Shown: positions 9,378-17,455 of the stretch, piece after piece
Layout of the letters: each line of letters starts with the position of its first letter
How positions within the stretch are numbered: the stretch's first letter is position 1
Assembly (NCBI RefSeq): GCF_011602485.2
Contig: NZ_CP050022.2
Coordinates: forward strand, 5,042,001 to 5,106,000
Reading direction: 5' to 3'
DNA from: Bradyrhizobium sp. 1(2017)
GTDB taxonomy: Bacteria; Pseudomonadota; Alphaproteobacteria; Rhizobiales; Xanthobacteraceae
Length of the DNA: 64,000 nt
Program-made: the position numbers and the translations under genes
Notes under the pieces: generated by a model
The model's database searches: none
What the model was told of the DNA's origin: nothing
What the model saw: only the letters and a program-made list of their open reading frames with translations

Positions 9378-9462
9378 TGATGTCATTCCGGGGCGATGCG
9401 AAGCATCGAGCCCGGAATCTCGAGATCCCGGGTCCGGTCCTTCGGACCATCCCGGGATGACA
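9378..9462. repeat. palindromic intergenic repeat, family B
   Basis: The outer arms TCATTCCGGG and CCCGGGATGA face each other. Inside are GATGCGAAGCATC and GGTCCGGTCCTTCGGACC, each a hairpin in its own right. The element fills the gap between two genes. Its layout resembles repeats I associate with Bradyrhizobium intergenic regions; copy number has to be counted in the genome. Confidence 0.75.
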
Positions 9463-9468
9463 GCTCAC

Positions 9469-10167
9469 TCACGCGAGCTTCTTGACTTCCGGTCCCGCCG
9501 GCTGATGCATCGCCGCGTGCGCATCATCCGCGATCCAGGGCTGCTGGTTCACCATCGGCAGACGCCAGACCGAACGCCCGGGGCTTGCGAAATAATCGAG
9601 CCTCGTGATCGAGCAATTGTCGATGTCGAACGATAGCGCTCGCTCCACCTGGCCTTCGAGCGCGAGCCCGAGCGCTGCCTTGATGGTGCCGCCATGCGCG
9701 ACCGCGATGATGTCCTGCCCGCCCGCCTCATTGATGATCCGCTCGATGGTGCGGCGCGTACGGTTGTAGAGATCCATGAAACTTTCGCCGCCGGGCGCGG
9801 GCTCGTTGATATCGGCAAACCAGCTCGAGCCGACCGGGCGGCTCGCGATGAACTGCGCGCGGTTCATGCCCTGCCAGCGGCCGAGATTCTGCTCGGCGAG
9901 ATCCGCTTCCCATGTCATCGATGCAGGCTTCGGATAGCCTGCCGCCCAGATCGCTTCCGCCGTCTGGTGCGTGCGCATCAGATTGCTCGAATACCAGACC
10001 GCCTTGCGTGGCAGCACCTTGGCAACAGCGTTGAACACGTAGCTATCGCTGGTGTCGCAGGCGATATCGGACTGTCCGTAGATGTTGCCGCCGTCGTTGC
10101 GCACCGGGGCGTGCCGGACCCACCACCACCGTGTGACGACCACCTTTGGCTTGTCTGCGCCTGCCAT
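9469..10167 (-). CDS. histidine phosphatase family protein
   Basis: 232 residues from the ATG at 10167, which follows GGAAGGG. The catalytic RH motif is in TRWWWVRHAPVRNDGG, the second arginine/glutamate region is in LAEQNLGRWQGMNRAQF, and the second histidine is in DIIAVAHGGTIKAALG, all in the order of phosphoglycerate-mutase-like phosphatases. These enzymes form a phosphohistidine on the first His. The triple Trp before the RHAP motif is unusual. Substrate unknown; members include cobalamin-pathway and sugar-phosphate phosphatases. Confidence 0.88.
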   Translation of the reverse strand: MAGADKPKVVVTRWWWVRHAPVRNDGGNIYGQSDIACDTSDSYVFNAVAKVLPRKAVWYSSNLMRTHQTAEAIWAAGYPKPASMTWEADLAEQNLGRWQGMNRAQFIASRPVGSSWFADINEPAPGGESFMDLYNRTRRTIERIINEAGGQDIIAVAHGGTIKAALGLALEGQVERALSFDIDNCSITRLDYFASPGRSVWRLPMVNQQPWIADDAHAAMHQPAGPEVKKLA

Positions 10168-10300
10168 CGAAACCCTTCCATCCCGTTTGATGTCGCTGTA
10201 CGTCAGTAGCGAACGTGTCTCAAGACACTTTACCGTTTGAAATCTTGTTTGAAATTCCGTCGCACGGCAAGGGCCGCGCACGAGCCAAAGGGAGAAGCGC

Positions 10301-11086
10301 ATGGGCCGCCTGCAAGGCAAATCCGTCATCATCACCGGCGCCGGCAGCGGCATCGGCCGCGCCGCCGCACTTCTGTTCACCCGGGAAGGCGCAAAGCTGA
10401 TCGCAGTCGATCGCACCGAGGCGGTGAAAGAGACCGTCGACGAGGTGAAGAAGGCCGGGGGTGTCGCGGAAGCCATGGTGGCGGACGCGGGCTCCGAGAG
10501 CGACGTCGTCGCCGTCATCGACAAGGCGGTGAAGACGCATGGCCGGCTCGACGTGATCTGGGCCAATGCCGGCGTCTCCGGCGGGCTCGTTCCGCTCGCC
10601 GAGCAGACCGTCGAGCACTGGCAGGAGATCTTGCGCGTCAATCTGATCGGGCCGTTCCTCGCCGTGAAATACGCGATGCCGCACATGGTCAAGCAGCAGT
10701 CCGGCGCGATCGTGCTCACCGCGTCCGTCGCAGGGCTCAAGGCCGGAGCCAGCGGACATCCCTATGCCGCGAGCAAGGCCGGCGTGATTAGCCTCGTGCA
10801 GACCACGGCCTATTCGCTCACCGGCACCGGCGTGCGCATCAACGCAGTGTGCCCGGGCCTGATCGAGACCGGCATGACCAAGCCGATCTTCGACCGTGCC
10901 AAGGAGCGCGGCACCCAGGACAAGATCGGCCAGCTCAACCCGCTCAAGCGCCCCGGCCAGCCGCACGAGCTCGCGGCGATGGGACTGTTTTTGGCCAGCG
11001 ACGAAGCCTCGTATGTGAACGGCCAGGCCTTTCCTGTCGACGGTGGTCTCACCGCGTCGATGCCGTATACGGGCAAGCCGGTTTAA
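10301..11086 (+). CDS. SDR family oxidoreductase
   Basis: 261 residues. Cofactor motif ITGAGSGIGRAAALLF, NAG motif VIWANAGVSGG, catalytic serine in VLTASVAGLKAG, Tyr and Lys in PYAASKAGVISL, and the terminal NGQAFPVDGGLTASM. Length and motif order are those of classical NAD(P)-dependent short-chain dehydrogenases. An acidic residue after the second strand (IAVDRTE) suggests a preference for NAD. ATG at 10301 follows GGGAGAA. Its 3' end runs straight into a family A palindromic repeat. Confidence 0.92.
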   Translation: MGRLQGKSVIITGAGSGIGRAAALLFTREGAKLIAVDRTEAVKETVDEVKKAGGVAEAMVADAGSESDVVAVIDKAVKTHGRLDVIWANAGVSGGLVPLAEQTVEHWQEILRVNLIGPFLAVKYAMPHMVKQQSGAIVLTASVAGLKAGASGHPYAASKAGVISLVQTTAYSLTGTGVRINAVCPGLIETGMTKPIFDRAKERGTQDKIGQLNPLKRPGQPHELAAMGLFLASDEASYVNGQAFPVDGGLTASMPYTGKPV

Positions 11087-11095
11087 CTCAGGTCT

Positions 11096-11243
11096 CGTGT
11101 CCCGGACGCGCTGCAACGCGCAAGCGTTGCTGCGCAGAGCCGGGACCGAGGAAGCCACGGCACTCGCCGCTGCATGGGCCCCGGCTCTGCTGCGCACCGT
11201 CGAAGAGACGCTGCGCTGCGTCCGGGGCACGAGAGCCGGAGGC
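11096..11243. repeat. nested palindromic repeat, family A, copy 2
   Basis: Left outer arm TCGTGTCCCGGACGCG and right outer arm CTGCGTCCGGGGCACGAG face each other. The inner arms are GCAGAGCCGGGACC and GGGCCCCGGCTCTGC, with a GCAACGCGCAAGCGTTGC hairpin in the left half. Same construction as the copy at 8441. Confidence 0.85.
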
Positions 11244-11293
11244 TGGTTTCGCTGCGCTCGCAATGACGGGTGTAGCGGCGCATCCACCTCCCT

Positions 11294-11424
11294 CGTGTCC
11301 CGGACGCGACGCAGCGCGCAAGCGTTGCGGCGCAGAGCCGGGACCCAGGAAGCCGCGCACTCGCTGCTGCATGGGCCCCGGCTCTGCAGCGCATCACTTC
11401 GTGCTGCGCAGCGTCCGGGGCACT
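11294..11424. repeat. nested palindromic repeat, family A, copy 3
   Basis: Begins CGTGTCCCGGACGCG and ends GCGTCCGGGGCACTAG, with inner GCAGAGCCGGGACCC and GGGCCCCGGCTCTGC. It follows copy 2 after 50 bp, giving a tandem pair. Confidence 0.85.
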
Positions 11425-11504
11425 AGATTGTTGTTCAACGATAAACATGGCTGCTCATCCTCGCGGCTTGTTTCGCCCGAGTTTTGCTTCGTCGTCTTAC
11501 CCTC

Positions 11505-11900
11505 GATTGAAAGAGGGCGCAGGGAAGACCGGGTGCCGGCCGGGCACCCACGGTCCACTGTGCGAAAGGTGGCAACGAGAATCTGCACAGCGGCATACAG
11601 GTGAAGCCAAACATCCGGCCTTCCCTGCGCAGTGGTTGGAACGGCGTATGTCGTGCTCTCCCCGGGGAGCGATGCACTATTGCCCCCGTCGCCGTTACGG
11701 ATGACTGATGCGCGCGCCCGGTTGGGCCGCCACATCACCGCAAGACTTGGCGCACAGACCCCGGGCGCCAGGACGACACGATTTGGCCGTACGCCGATCA
11801 CACCGGTCGTATGCGCGACGCTTTCGCTCACGGTTTCCCGCCCTGCGAAGCTCTTCGCGCCGATGTGACTGACGTCCACCGCTGTCCCGGCCCGCGTTCG
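11505..11900. repeat. probable dispersed repeat with spurious open frames
   Basis: In the 1.1-kb gap between the SDR gene and argE, this stretch is open in several frames on both strands, but none has a ribosome site, signal peptide or recognisable domain. It begins near AGAGGGCGCAGGGAAGACC and includes GGGCACCCACGGTCCACTG and a short inverted repeat CTCCCCGGGGAG. I recall closely similar blocks scattered through Bradyrhizobium genomes, often annotated as short hypothetical proteins. I treat it as a non-coding dispersed repeat or relic. Confidence 0.55.
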
Positions 11901-12040
11901 TGACGATCGCGATACGCCCCTCTTCCTTGGGCCGGAGTGCGCGCACTATCCGCCAATTCCGAATTTCGGTAAAGTGGAATATTTTCGACAGTGTGCATTG
12001 ACCCGCGGCTCGCGTGTTTTGCCCGACGGGCAACGCCAAG

Positions 12041-12128
12041 TCTTGTAGCCCGGATGGAGCATAGCGTAATCCGGGATCGCATCCGCGGACACAGCGGCCC
12101 CGGATTTCGCTGCGGTCCATCCGGACTA
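12041..12128. repeat. palindromic repeat, family D
   Basis: Left arm GTAGCCCGGATGGAGCATAG, right arm CGCTGCGGTCCATCCGGACT: two facing copies of a GTAGCCCGGATG-type unit. Inner segments TAATCCGGGATC and CCCCGGATTTC also face each other. This style of imperfect inverted unit is common between genes in proteobacterial genomes. It lies about 90 bp before argE. Confidence 0.7.
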
Positions 12129-12213
12129 CGGCACTGTGTTGATTTGCCCATCAGCGCACGACGTTGGTATGGTTCGTGCAGGCAACCTCAGCCTCCCTCT
12201 CCCCCGACAAGAA

Positions 12214-13407
12214 ATGACAATGCCCAACCCGATCTTCCCGAGTTCCCGACCCGATCGCATCCGCCACCTTCTCGCCGAGCTCGTCGGCTTCGACACCATC
12301 AGCGATCGCACCAACCTGCCCCTGATCGCTCACATCGAGAGCTATCTCGCCTTCCTCGGCATCAAGGGCGAGCGCATCGTCGACGAAACCGGACAGAAGG
12401 CTTCGCTTTGGGTCACGATCGGGCCGGAGGATCGGCCGGGCTTCGTGCTGTCGGGTCATACCGACGTCGTGCCCGTCGTCGGCCAAGACTGGAGCCACGA
12501 CCCGTTCAAGCTGATCGAGCGCGACGGCAAGCTCTACGGCCGCGGCACCACCGACATGAAGGGATTTGTCGCGGTGTGCCTCGCCATGGTGCCGGAGATG
12601 CTGGAGGCGACGCTGGCAACGCCCATTCATCTCGCCATCTCCTATGACGAGGAGATCGGCTGCGTCGGCGTGCGGCCGATGCTGCGCGAGGTCGCGAAGA
12701 AGAAAGTCATGCCGCTCGGCGCCTTCATCGGCGAGCCGACCGAGATGAAAGTCATCATCGGCCACAAGGGCAAGCACGGTGTGCGCGCGACGTTCCATGG
12801 CCTCGCCCGCCACTCCTCGATCGCGCCCGACGGCGTCAACGCGATCGAATATGCCGCCGAGCTGATCGTCGAGATCCGCCGCCGCGCCGTGAAGCTGGCA
12901 AGCCAGGCCGAGCGCAACAGCCTCTACGATGTGCCGCATTCGACGCTGCTCACCAGCATCGTGCATGGCGGCGCGGCGCTGAACATCGTGCCCGACACCT
13001 GCACGGTGGATTTCGAATGCCGCGGCATCGGCATCACCGAGTCCCGCGAGGTGACGGATGCGATCGTCGCCTGGGCCAAGGCCGAGATCGAGCCGGCGAT
13101 GAAGGCGCGGCATCCCGATTGCGGCATCGATTTTGAGGAGATCCTCGACTATCCCGCGCTCGACACCGCAGCCGATGCCGCGATCGTCACGCTGGCCAAG
13201 AGCCTTGCGGGCCGCAACGACCACGCCAAGGTCGCCTTCGGCACCGAGGCGAGTTTGTTTGCCAGTATGGCCGACATCCCCTCGGTGGTGATCGGCCCCG
13301 GATCGATCGCGCAGGCGCATACGCCGGACGAGTTCGTGGAGATGGCGGAGCTGGAGAAATGCGCGGGGTTCGTGGAGAGGCTGATCGCGCACTGTGCGAA
13401 GGGGTGA
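12214..13407 (+). CDS. argE: acetylornithine deacetylase (ArgE), M20 family
   Basis: 397 residues from the ATG at 12214; another ATG two codons later and a GTG at 12136 are alternatives. Metal-ligand motifs are in order: SGHTDVVPV, GRGTTDMKGFVAV, and the catalytic/metal ISYDEEIGCVGVRP, with KHGVRATFHGLARHSS in the lid domain and a C-terminal metal histidine in IAQAHTPDEFVEM. Length matches ArgE, which releases acetate from N-acetyl-L-ornithine in arginine synthesis using Zn or Co. Related M20 deacylases remain an alternative, but the overall motif spacing supports ArgE. It stands alone between repeat clusters. Confidence 0.85.
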   Translation: MTMPNPIFPSSRPDRIRHLLAELVGFDTISDRTNLPLIAHIESYLAFLGIKGERIVDETGQKASLWVTIGPEDRPGFVLSGHTDVVPVVGQDWSHDPFKLIERDGKLYGRGTTDMKGFVAVCLAMVPEMLEATLATPIHLAISYDEEIGCVGVRPMLREVAKKKVMPLGAFIGEPTEMKVIIGHKGKHGVRATFHGLARHSSIAPDGVNAIEYAAELIVEIRRRAVKLASQAERNSLYDVPHSTLLTSIVHGGAALNIVPDTCTVDFECRGIGITESREVTDAIVAWAKAEIEPAMKARHPDCGIDFEEILDYPALDTAADAAIVTLAKSLAGRNDHAKVAFGTEASLFASMADIPSVVIGPGSIAQAHTPDEFVEMAELEKCAGFVERLIAHCAKG

Positions 13408-13435
13408 TCGTGTCTCGCGCTTGATTGGGTCCCGG

Positions 13436-13540
13436 CTCTGCGCAGCAGCGTTGCACGCTGCAGCGCGTCCGGGACACGAAGGTTCTCGTCTCCCGGACGC
13501 AGTGCGGTGCGCAGTACCGCACTGCAGAGCCGGGACCCAG
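13436..13540. repeat. family A repeat, copy 4, two facing half-units
   Basis: Half-unit one runs from GGGTCCCGGCTCTGCGCAGC to GCGCGTCCGGGACACGA. Half-unit two, inverted, runs from CTCCCGGACGCAGTGCGG to GCAGAGCCGGGACCCAGG. Compared with copies 1 to 3 the order of arms is inside-out. It lies directly upstream of the GIY-YIG gene. Confidence 0.8.
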
Positions 13541-13608
13541 GGCACTTGGCGATGGCATCGAAACACGCAACTCTAGAGTGCGCGGTCATCGGCACTGGTT
13601 GCATGGTT

Positions 13609-13905
13609 ATGCCCTTCTTCGTCTACATCCTTGCGAGCAAACGAAACGGCACCCTCTACATCGGAGTGACGAACGACCTTGTCCGCCGAGTGAGCGAGCA
13701 CAAGGCCAAGCCCATCCCCGGCTTCACGCGGCAATACGACGTAAACCTGCTGGTCTATTTCGAAACCTTCGAGTCGGTGCTCGAAGCGCGATCACGCGAG
13801 CATACGTTGAAGCGATGGCGGCGCGCGTGGAAGCTCAAACTGATCGAAGAACTCAACCCGAATTGGCGTGATCTGACGGATGGGCTGAATACGTTAGCGA
13901 CGTGA
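13609..13905 (+). CDS. GIY-YIG nuclease family protein
   Basis: 98 residues; ATG at 13609, or at 13603 two codons earlier. The GIY-YIG core is clear: FFVYILASKRNGTLYIGVTN, then the catalytic Arg region DLVRRVSEHKAK, and the downstream Glu in EARSREHTLKRWRRAW. It is a single-domain protein of the short YhbQ/UPF0213-like type, with no DNA-binding extension. Biological role of this group is uncertain; proposals include DNA or RNA cleavage in repair. The gene sits between two family A palindromic repeats less than 100 bp away on each side, which may not be chance. Confidence 0.88.
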   Translation: MPFFVYILASKRNGTLYIGVTNDLVRRVSEHKAKPIPGFTRQYDVNLLVYFETFESVLEARSREHTLKRWRRAWKLKLIEELNPNWRDLTDGLNTLAT

Positions 13906-13908
13906 CTG

Positions 13909-13961
13909 GGTCCCGGCTCTGCGGAGCAGCACTTCGTGCTGCGCCGCGTCCGGGACACGAG
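13909..13961. repeat. family A repeat, copy 5, single half-unit
   Basis: One half-unit: GGGTCCCGGCTCTGCGGAGC to GCGCCGCGTCCGGGACAC, with the internal hairpin GCAGCACTTCGTGCTGC. It follows the GIY-YIG stop codon by a few bases. Confidence 0.82.
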
Positions 13962-13992
13962 AGCGGCGCAAGGATGCGCGACGACACAAAAC

Positions 13993-14017
13993 AAAAAAGC
14001 GCGGCCATCAGCCGCGC
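13993..14017 (-). terminator. Rho-independent terminator of the phosphotransferase gene
   Basis: On the minus strand the 7-bp stem GCGCGGC/GCCGCGC with a five-base loop is followed by six T residues. It lies 13 bp past the stop codon of the phosphotransferase gene. Confidence 0.8.
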
Positions 14018-14029
14018 CTTTTTCGTCCC

Positions 14030-15088
14030 TTACACCGCGCCCGCCTTCTGCGCGTACTCCCATGACGCCTTCGACAGCGGCACGGTGCGCTTGGCGGATT
14101 CGAGCGCTTTGGCGTTGGCGGCGGTGCCGTCGCGGACGCGGCCGGCGATTCCTTGCGTGATGCCGGCGAGGCGGAACAGATTGTACGCGAAATACCAGTT
14201 CAGATCCGGCACGGTCATCTTAGTGACGTTGCAATAGATCTGCGCGGCCTCGTCCAGGCTCGGGATGTTGAGCGCCTTCAGGTCGACACCATGGAGGCCC
14301 GGCATGATCCACTGCATCAGCAGATAGGTGAAGTCGGCCATGGGATCGCCGAGCGTCGACAGCTCCCAGTCCAGCACGGCCTGCACGCGCGGTTCCGTCG
14401 CGTGGAAAATCATGTTGTCGAGGCGGTAGTCGCCGTGGACGATCGAGACGCGCGCCTGCTCCGGCACGGTCTTGGGCAGCCATTCGGCGACCTTCTCGAA
14501 CTCCGGAATGTGCTGGGTCTCGGACGCCCGGTACTGCTTGGTCCAGCGGTCGATCTGGCGTGCGAAGTAATTCCCTGGCTTGCCGAAGTCGCCAAGGCCG
14601 ATCGCCGTGGGATCGTACATGTGGAGCTTGGCCAGCGTCTCGATCTTGCTGGTGAAGATCTTGCGGCGCGCGTCGTTATCCTGGCTCGGCAGCGCCGGAT
14701 CCCAGAACACCCGGCCCTCCTCCATTGACATGATGTAGAAGGCCGCGCCGATGACGCCGTCGTCCTGGCACAGCGCGTAGGCACGTGCGACCGGAAAGCC
14801 CTGTTTTCCGAGGGCCGCGATGACGCGATATTCACGATCGACGGCGTGCGCGGACGGCAGCAACTTGCCGAACGGCTTGCGACGCATCACGTAGGAGCGG
14901 TTCGGCGTGTTCAGCCGATAGGTCGGGTTGGACTGGCCGCCCTTGAACTGGAGGACGACCAGCGGGCCCTCATAGCCTTCGACGTTCTCGCGCATCCAGG
15001 CCTCGAGCCGCAGCTCGTCGAAGCGATGCCGCTCCTCGACCGGCTTGGTGCCCGAGAACTCTTCGTCTTTCCTGACGCCGTCAGCCAC
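14030..15088 (-). CDS. phosphotransferase family protein (APH/ACAD10-like)
   Basis: 352 residues with a protein-kinase-like fold. ATP-site region: VLQFKGGQSNPTYRL. The Brenner catalytic loop is SIVHGDYRLDNMIFH, followed by the metal site AVLDWELSTLGDPMAD. These motifs are those of the aminoglycoside-phosphotransferase-like domain of ACAD10, which in bacteria is regularly next to acyl-CoA dehydrogenases and is thought to phosphorylate hydroxyacyl substrates so that phosphate can later be eliminated. The next gene in the same direction is an acyl-CoA dehydrogenase, supporting that role. A clear terminator follows. Confidence 0.88.
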   Translation of the reverse strand: MADGVRKDEEFSGTKPVEERHRFDELRLEAWMRENVEGYEGPLVVLQFKGGQSNPTYRLNTPNRSYVMRRKPFGKLLPSAHAVDREYRVIAALGKQGFPVARAYALCQDDGVIGAAFYIMSMEEGRVFWDPALPSQDNDARRKIFTSKIETLAKLHMYDPTAIGLGDFGKPGNYFARQIDRWTKQYRASETQHIPEFEKVAEWLPKTVPEQARVSIVHGDYRLDNMIFHATEPRVQAVLDWELSTLGDPMADFTYLLMQWIMPGLHGVDLKALNIPSLDEAAQIYCNVTKMTVPDLNWYFAYNLFRLAGITQGIAGRVRDGTAANAKALESAKRTVPLSKASWEYAQKAGAV

Positions 15089-15204
15089 GGTGACGCTCCC
15101 TCTTCAGTTCCGACCTTTTCAGGCCGAGCATGATCCTAATCGGTAACCGCTGACGCACTTGCGTCAAGCGGTCATTCCGAATGGGACCATGCCCTGTCGT
15201 TTCT

Positions 15205-16569
15205 TCAAGTCGGGAGCGCTTCCCGCCTCTCCCGCCCAAAGATTCCGTTCCGATAAATCGGAACGGAATCTCCGGATTCTCGTCTTGACGCGTTTTCTAG
15301 CGCGAACCGGTGTCCACTTCGCTTGAAAACGCTACTAGTGCTTGGGGAGTTGGCATACTTCCGAACTTCCAGCCTGGCAATGGCGCGATTATGCACCTCG
15401 TCCGGACCGTCGGCGAGCCGCAGCGTGCGGATGCCGGCATAATCCTTGGCAAGACCCGCCTCGTCCGACACGCCTGCGCCGCCGAACGCCTGGATCGCCT
15501 CGTCGATGATCTTCAGCGCCATGTTGGGGGCTGCGACCTTGATCATGGCGATTTCGGCCTGCGCGGTCTTGTTGCCGACCTTGTCCATCATGTCGGCGGC
15601 CTTGAGGCACAGCAGACGCGTCATCTCGATGTTGGTGCGGGCCTCGCCGATGCGCTGCTCCCACACGGAGTGCTCGACGATCTTCTTGCCGAAGGCGGTG
15701 CGCGACATCAGGCGCTTCACCATCTTCTCCAGTGCCTCCTCGGCCTTGCCGATGGTGCGCATGCAGTGGTGAATACGGCCGGGACCGAGGCGGCCCTGCG
15801 CGATCTCGAAGCCGCGGCCCTCGCCGAGCAGGATGTTCTCCTTGGGCACACGCACGTTCTCGAGCAGCACCTGGGCGTGGCCGTGCGGCGCGTCGTCGAA
15901 GCCGAACACGGGAAGCATCTTCTCGACCTTGATGCCGGGTGTGTCGAGCGGAACCAGGATCTGCGACTGCTGCTGGTGCTTGGCCGCGTTGAAGTCGGTC
16001 TTGCCCATCAGGATCGCGATCTTGCAGCGGGGATCGCCGACGCCCGACGACCACCATTTGCGGCCGTTGATGACGTAGTGATCGCCGTCCTTCTCGATGC
16101 GGGTCTCGATGTTGGTGGCATCGGACGAAGCAACCGCCGGCTCCGTCATCAGGAAGGCCGAGCGGATCTCGCCGTCCATCAGCGGGCGCAGCCATTTGCG
16201 CTTCTGCTCCTTGGAGCCGTAGCGGATGAACACTTCCATGTTGCCGGTGTCGGGCGCGGAGCAGTTGAACACTTCCGAAGCCCAGGAGATGTGGCCCATC
16301 TGCTCCGACAGCAGCGCGTATTCCAGATTGGTCAATCCCGCACCGCGGAATTCGTCATCCTCATGCTCGCTCGGCGGCATGAACATGTTCCAGAGGCCTT
16401 CGGCCCTCGCCTTCTTCTTGAGGTCTTCGAGGACCGGGATCACCTTCCAGCGGTCGCCGCTCTTGTCCTGCTCGTTATAGATCGGCACCGCCGGACGCAC
16501 GTGCTTGGTCATGAAGGACTGCACGCGGTCGAGCCATTCCTTCTGCTTCGGGGACAGATCGAAATCCAT
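15205..16569 (-). CDS. acyl-CoA dehydrogenase family protein with repeat-encoded C-terminal tail
   Basis: 454 residues from the ATG at 16569, which follows GAGGAGCG; in-frame codons further upstream lack a ribosome site. FAD-dependent acyl-CoA dehydrogenase core: [20 protein letters not shown], the flavin strand [38 protein letters not shown], and the C-terminal [20 protein letters not shown]. It should dehydrogenate an acyl-CoA at C2-C3 with transfer to ETF. The family normally ends near [16 protein letters not shown]; here about 47 extra residues come from an intergenic repeat and a hairpin that lie in frame. Divergent from a TetR gene. Confidence 0.9.
   Translation of the reverse strand: MDFDLSPKQKEWLDRVQSFMTKHVRPAVPIYNEQDKSGDRWKVIPVLEDLKKKARAEGLWNMFMPPSEHEDDEFRGAGLTNLEYALLSEQMGHISWASEVFNCSAPDTGNMEVFIRYGSKEQKRKWLRPLMDGEIRSAFLMTEPAVASSDATNIETRIEKDGDHYVINGRKWWSSGVGDPRCKIAILMGKTDFNAAKHQQQSQILVPLDTPGIKVEKMLPVFGFDDAPHGHAQVLLENVRVPKENILLGEGRGFEIAQGRLGPGRIHHCMRTIGKAEEALEKMVKRLMSRTAFGKKIVEHSVWEQRIGEARTNIEMTRLLCLKAADMMDKVGNKTAQAEIAMIKVAAPNMALKIIDEAIQAFGGAGVSDEAGLAKDYAGIRTLRLADGPDEVHNRAIARLEVRKYANSPSTSSVFKRSGHRFALENASRRESGDSVPIYRNGIFGRERREALPT
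15241..15270. terminator. perfect 14-bp inverted repeat inside the 3' end of the dehydrogenase frame
   Basis: GATTCCGTTCCGAT and ATCGGAACGGAATC are separated by AA. The stem lies inside the last 60 codons of the dehydrogenase reading frame and has no T-run, so its role as terminator is uncertain. Confidence 0.5.
15291..15333. repeat. short inverted repeat, family E, overlapping the dehydrogenase 3' end
   Basis: GCGTTTTC and GAAAACGC flank a core containing GCGAACCGGTGTCCACTTCG. I recall this core-and-arms pattern as a widespread rhizobial intergenic repeat. Here it is translated as part of the acyl-CoA dehydrogenase. Confidence 0.6.
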
Positions 16570-16731
16570 GGGACGCTCCTCGGTCTCGTTTTGAAAGCCT
16601 GTTTTGCGCCGGACTGTCCTCCCGCCTCGCGCGGCTCGCAAGCGCCATTCCAGCTGCTTGCAGATACCGGATGGAACCCGGGCCGCTTTGATGCGGCGCA
16701 ATTCCATCATGCGGATTGACTTTCTCCGGCC

Positions 16732-16762
16732 TTCAAACGATAGTTTCATACAAGTGTTTGAA
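16732..16762. promoter_or_regulatory. candidate TetR operator between acyl-CoA dehydrogenase and regulator
   Basis: In the divergent gap, TTCAAAC at 16732 and GTTTGAA at 16756 form an inverted pair, and within it CAAACGATAGTTTC forms a smaller CAAAC-N4-GTTTC pair. The inner pattern resembles the G/CAAAC-N2-4-GTTTG/C sites of PsrA-type fatty-acid regulators. It probably binds the TetR product encoded 27 bp downstream. Confidence 0.55.
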
Positions 16763-16788
16763 TTGCAACTCCCTCAGGGAGAGCGCCC

Positions 16789-17451
16789 ATGCCCAGCGAT
16801 CATACAAGGTCCGCCATCCTCGCCGCCGCCGAACGACTCTATGCCGACCGCGGATTCGGCGACGTCACGCTGCGCGACATCGTCGCCGAGGCGAACGTGA
16901 ACCTCGCGGCGGTGAACTATCATTTCGGCTCGAAGGACGAGCTGATCGCGGAATTATTCGTCACCCGCTCGATCGCGACCAACCGCGAACGTCTGCGCGA
17001 GCTGAAAGCGGCGGAAGAGCAAGGCGGCGGCCGCGCGCCGATCGAGGTGATTTTGCGCGCGCTGGTGGGGCCGACACTGCGCGGCTGCCTTGGCCCCGAG
17101 AACCAGCGTTCGACCGCGGCACGCTTCATGATCCGCGCCTCGATCGAATCCGTGCCGCCGATCCGCCGCATCAAGAACCGCGAGATCGACCATTTGCGGA
17201 AATTCGCCGGCGCGATGCGCAGATCCCTGCCCGAGCGCAGCGACGTCGAGATCTACTGGGGCCTGAACTTCGCACTGGCCATGGCGCATCACACCATCCG
17301 CGAGAGCGAGCGGCTGACCAAGCTGTCGGAAGGCAAATGCGATCTAAACGACGTCGAGGACGTGGTCGCGCGCGTCGTCAGCGTGGCGACGATGGCGTTG
17401 ACCGCGGGACGGACGGAGGCAAGATCGCCGTCAAAGGTTGCTGCGCGTTAG
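16789..17451 (+). CDS. TetR/AcrR family transcriptional regulator
   Basis: 220 residues. The N-terminal helix-turn-helix is AAAERLYADRGFGDVTLRDI to NLAAVNYHFGSKDELIAE, the standard TetR form with the YHFGSK turn. The remainder is a helical ligand domain. Divergent from the acyl-CoA dehydrogenase with an inverted repeat in the gap, so it probably represses that gene and itself and responds to an acyl-CoA. ATG at 16789 after AGGGAGAG. Confidence 0.9.
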   Translation: MPSDHTRSAILAAAERLYADRGFGDVTLRDIVAEANVNLAAVNYHFGSKDELIAELFVTRSIATNRERLRELKAAEEQGGGRAPIEVILRALVGPTLRGCLGPENQRSTAARFMIRASIESVPPIRRIKNREIDHLRKFAGAMRRSLPERSDVEIYWGLNFALAMAHHTIRESERLTKLSEGKCDLNDVEDVVARVVSVATMALTAGRTEARSPSKVAAR

Positions 17452-17455
17452 CGCC

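Noticed and set aside
11087..11450. Several long open frames on both strands
   Set aside because: They run through the family A palindromes, have no ribosome sites, and their products are Arg/Cys-rich mirror images of the repeat.
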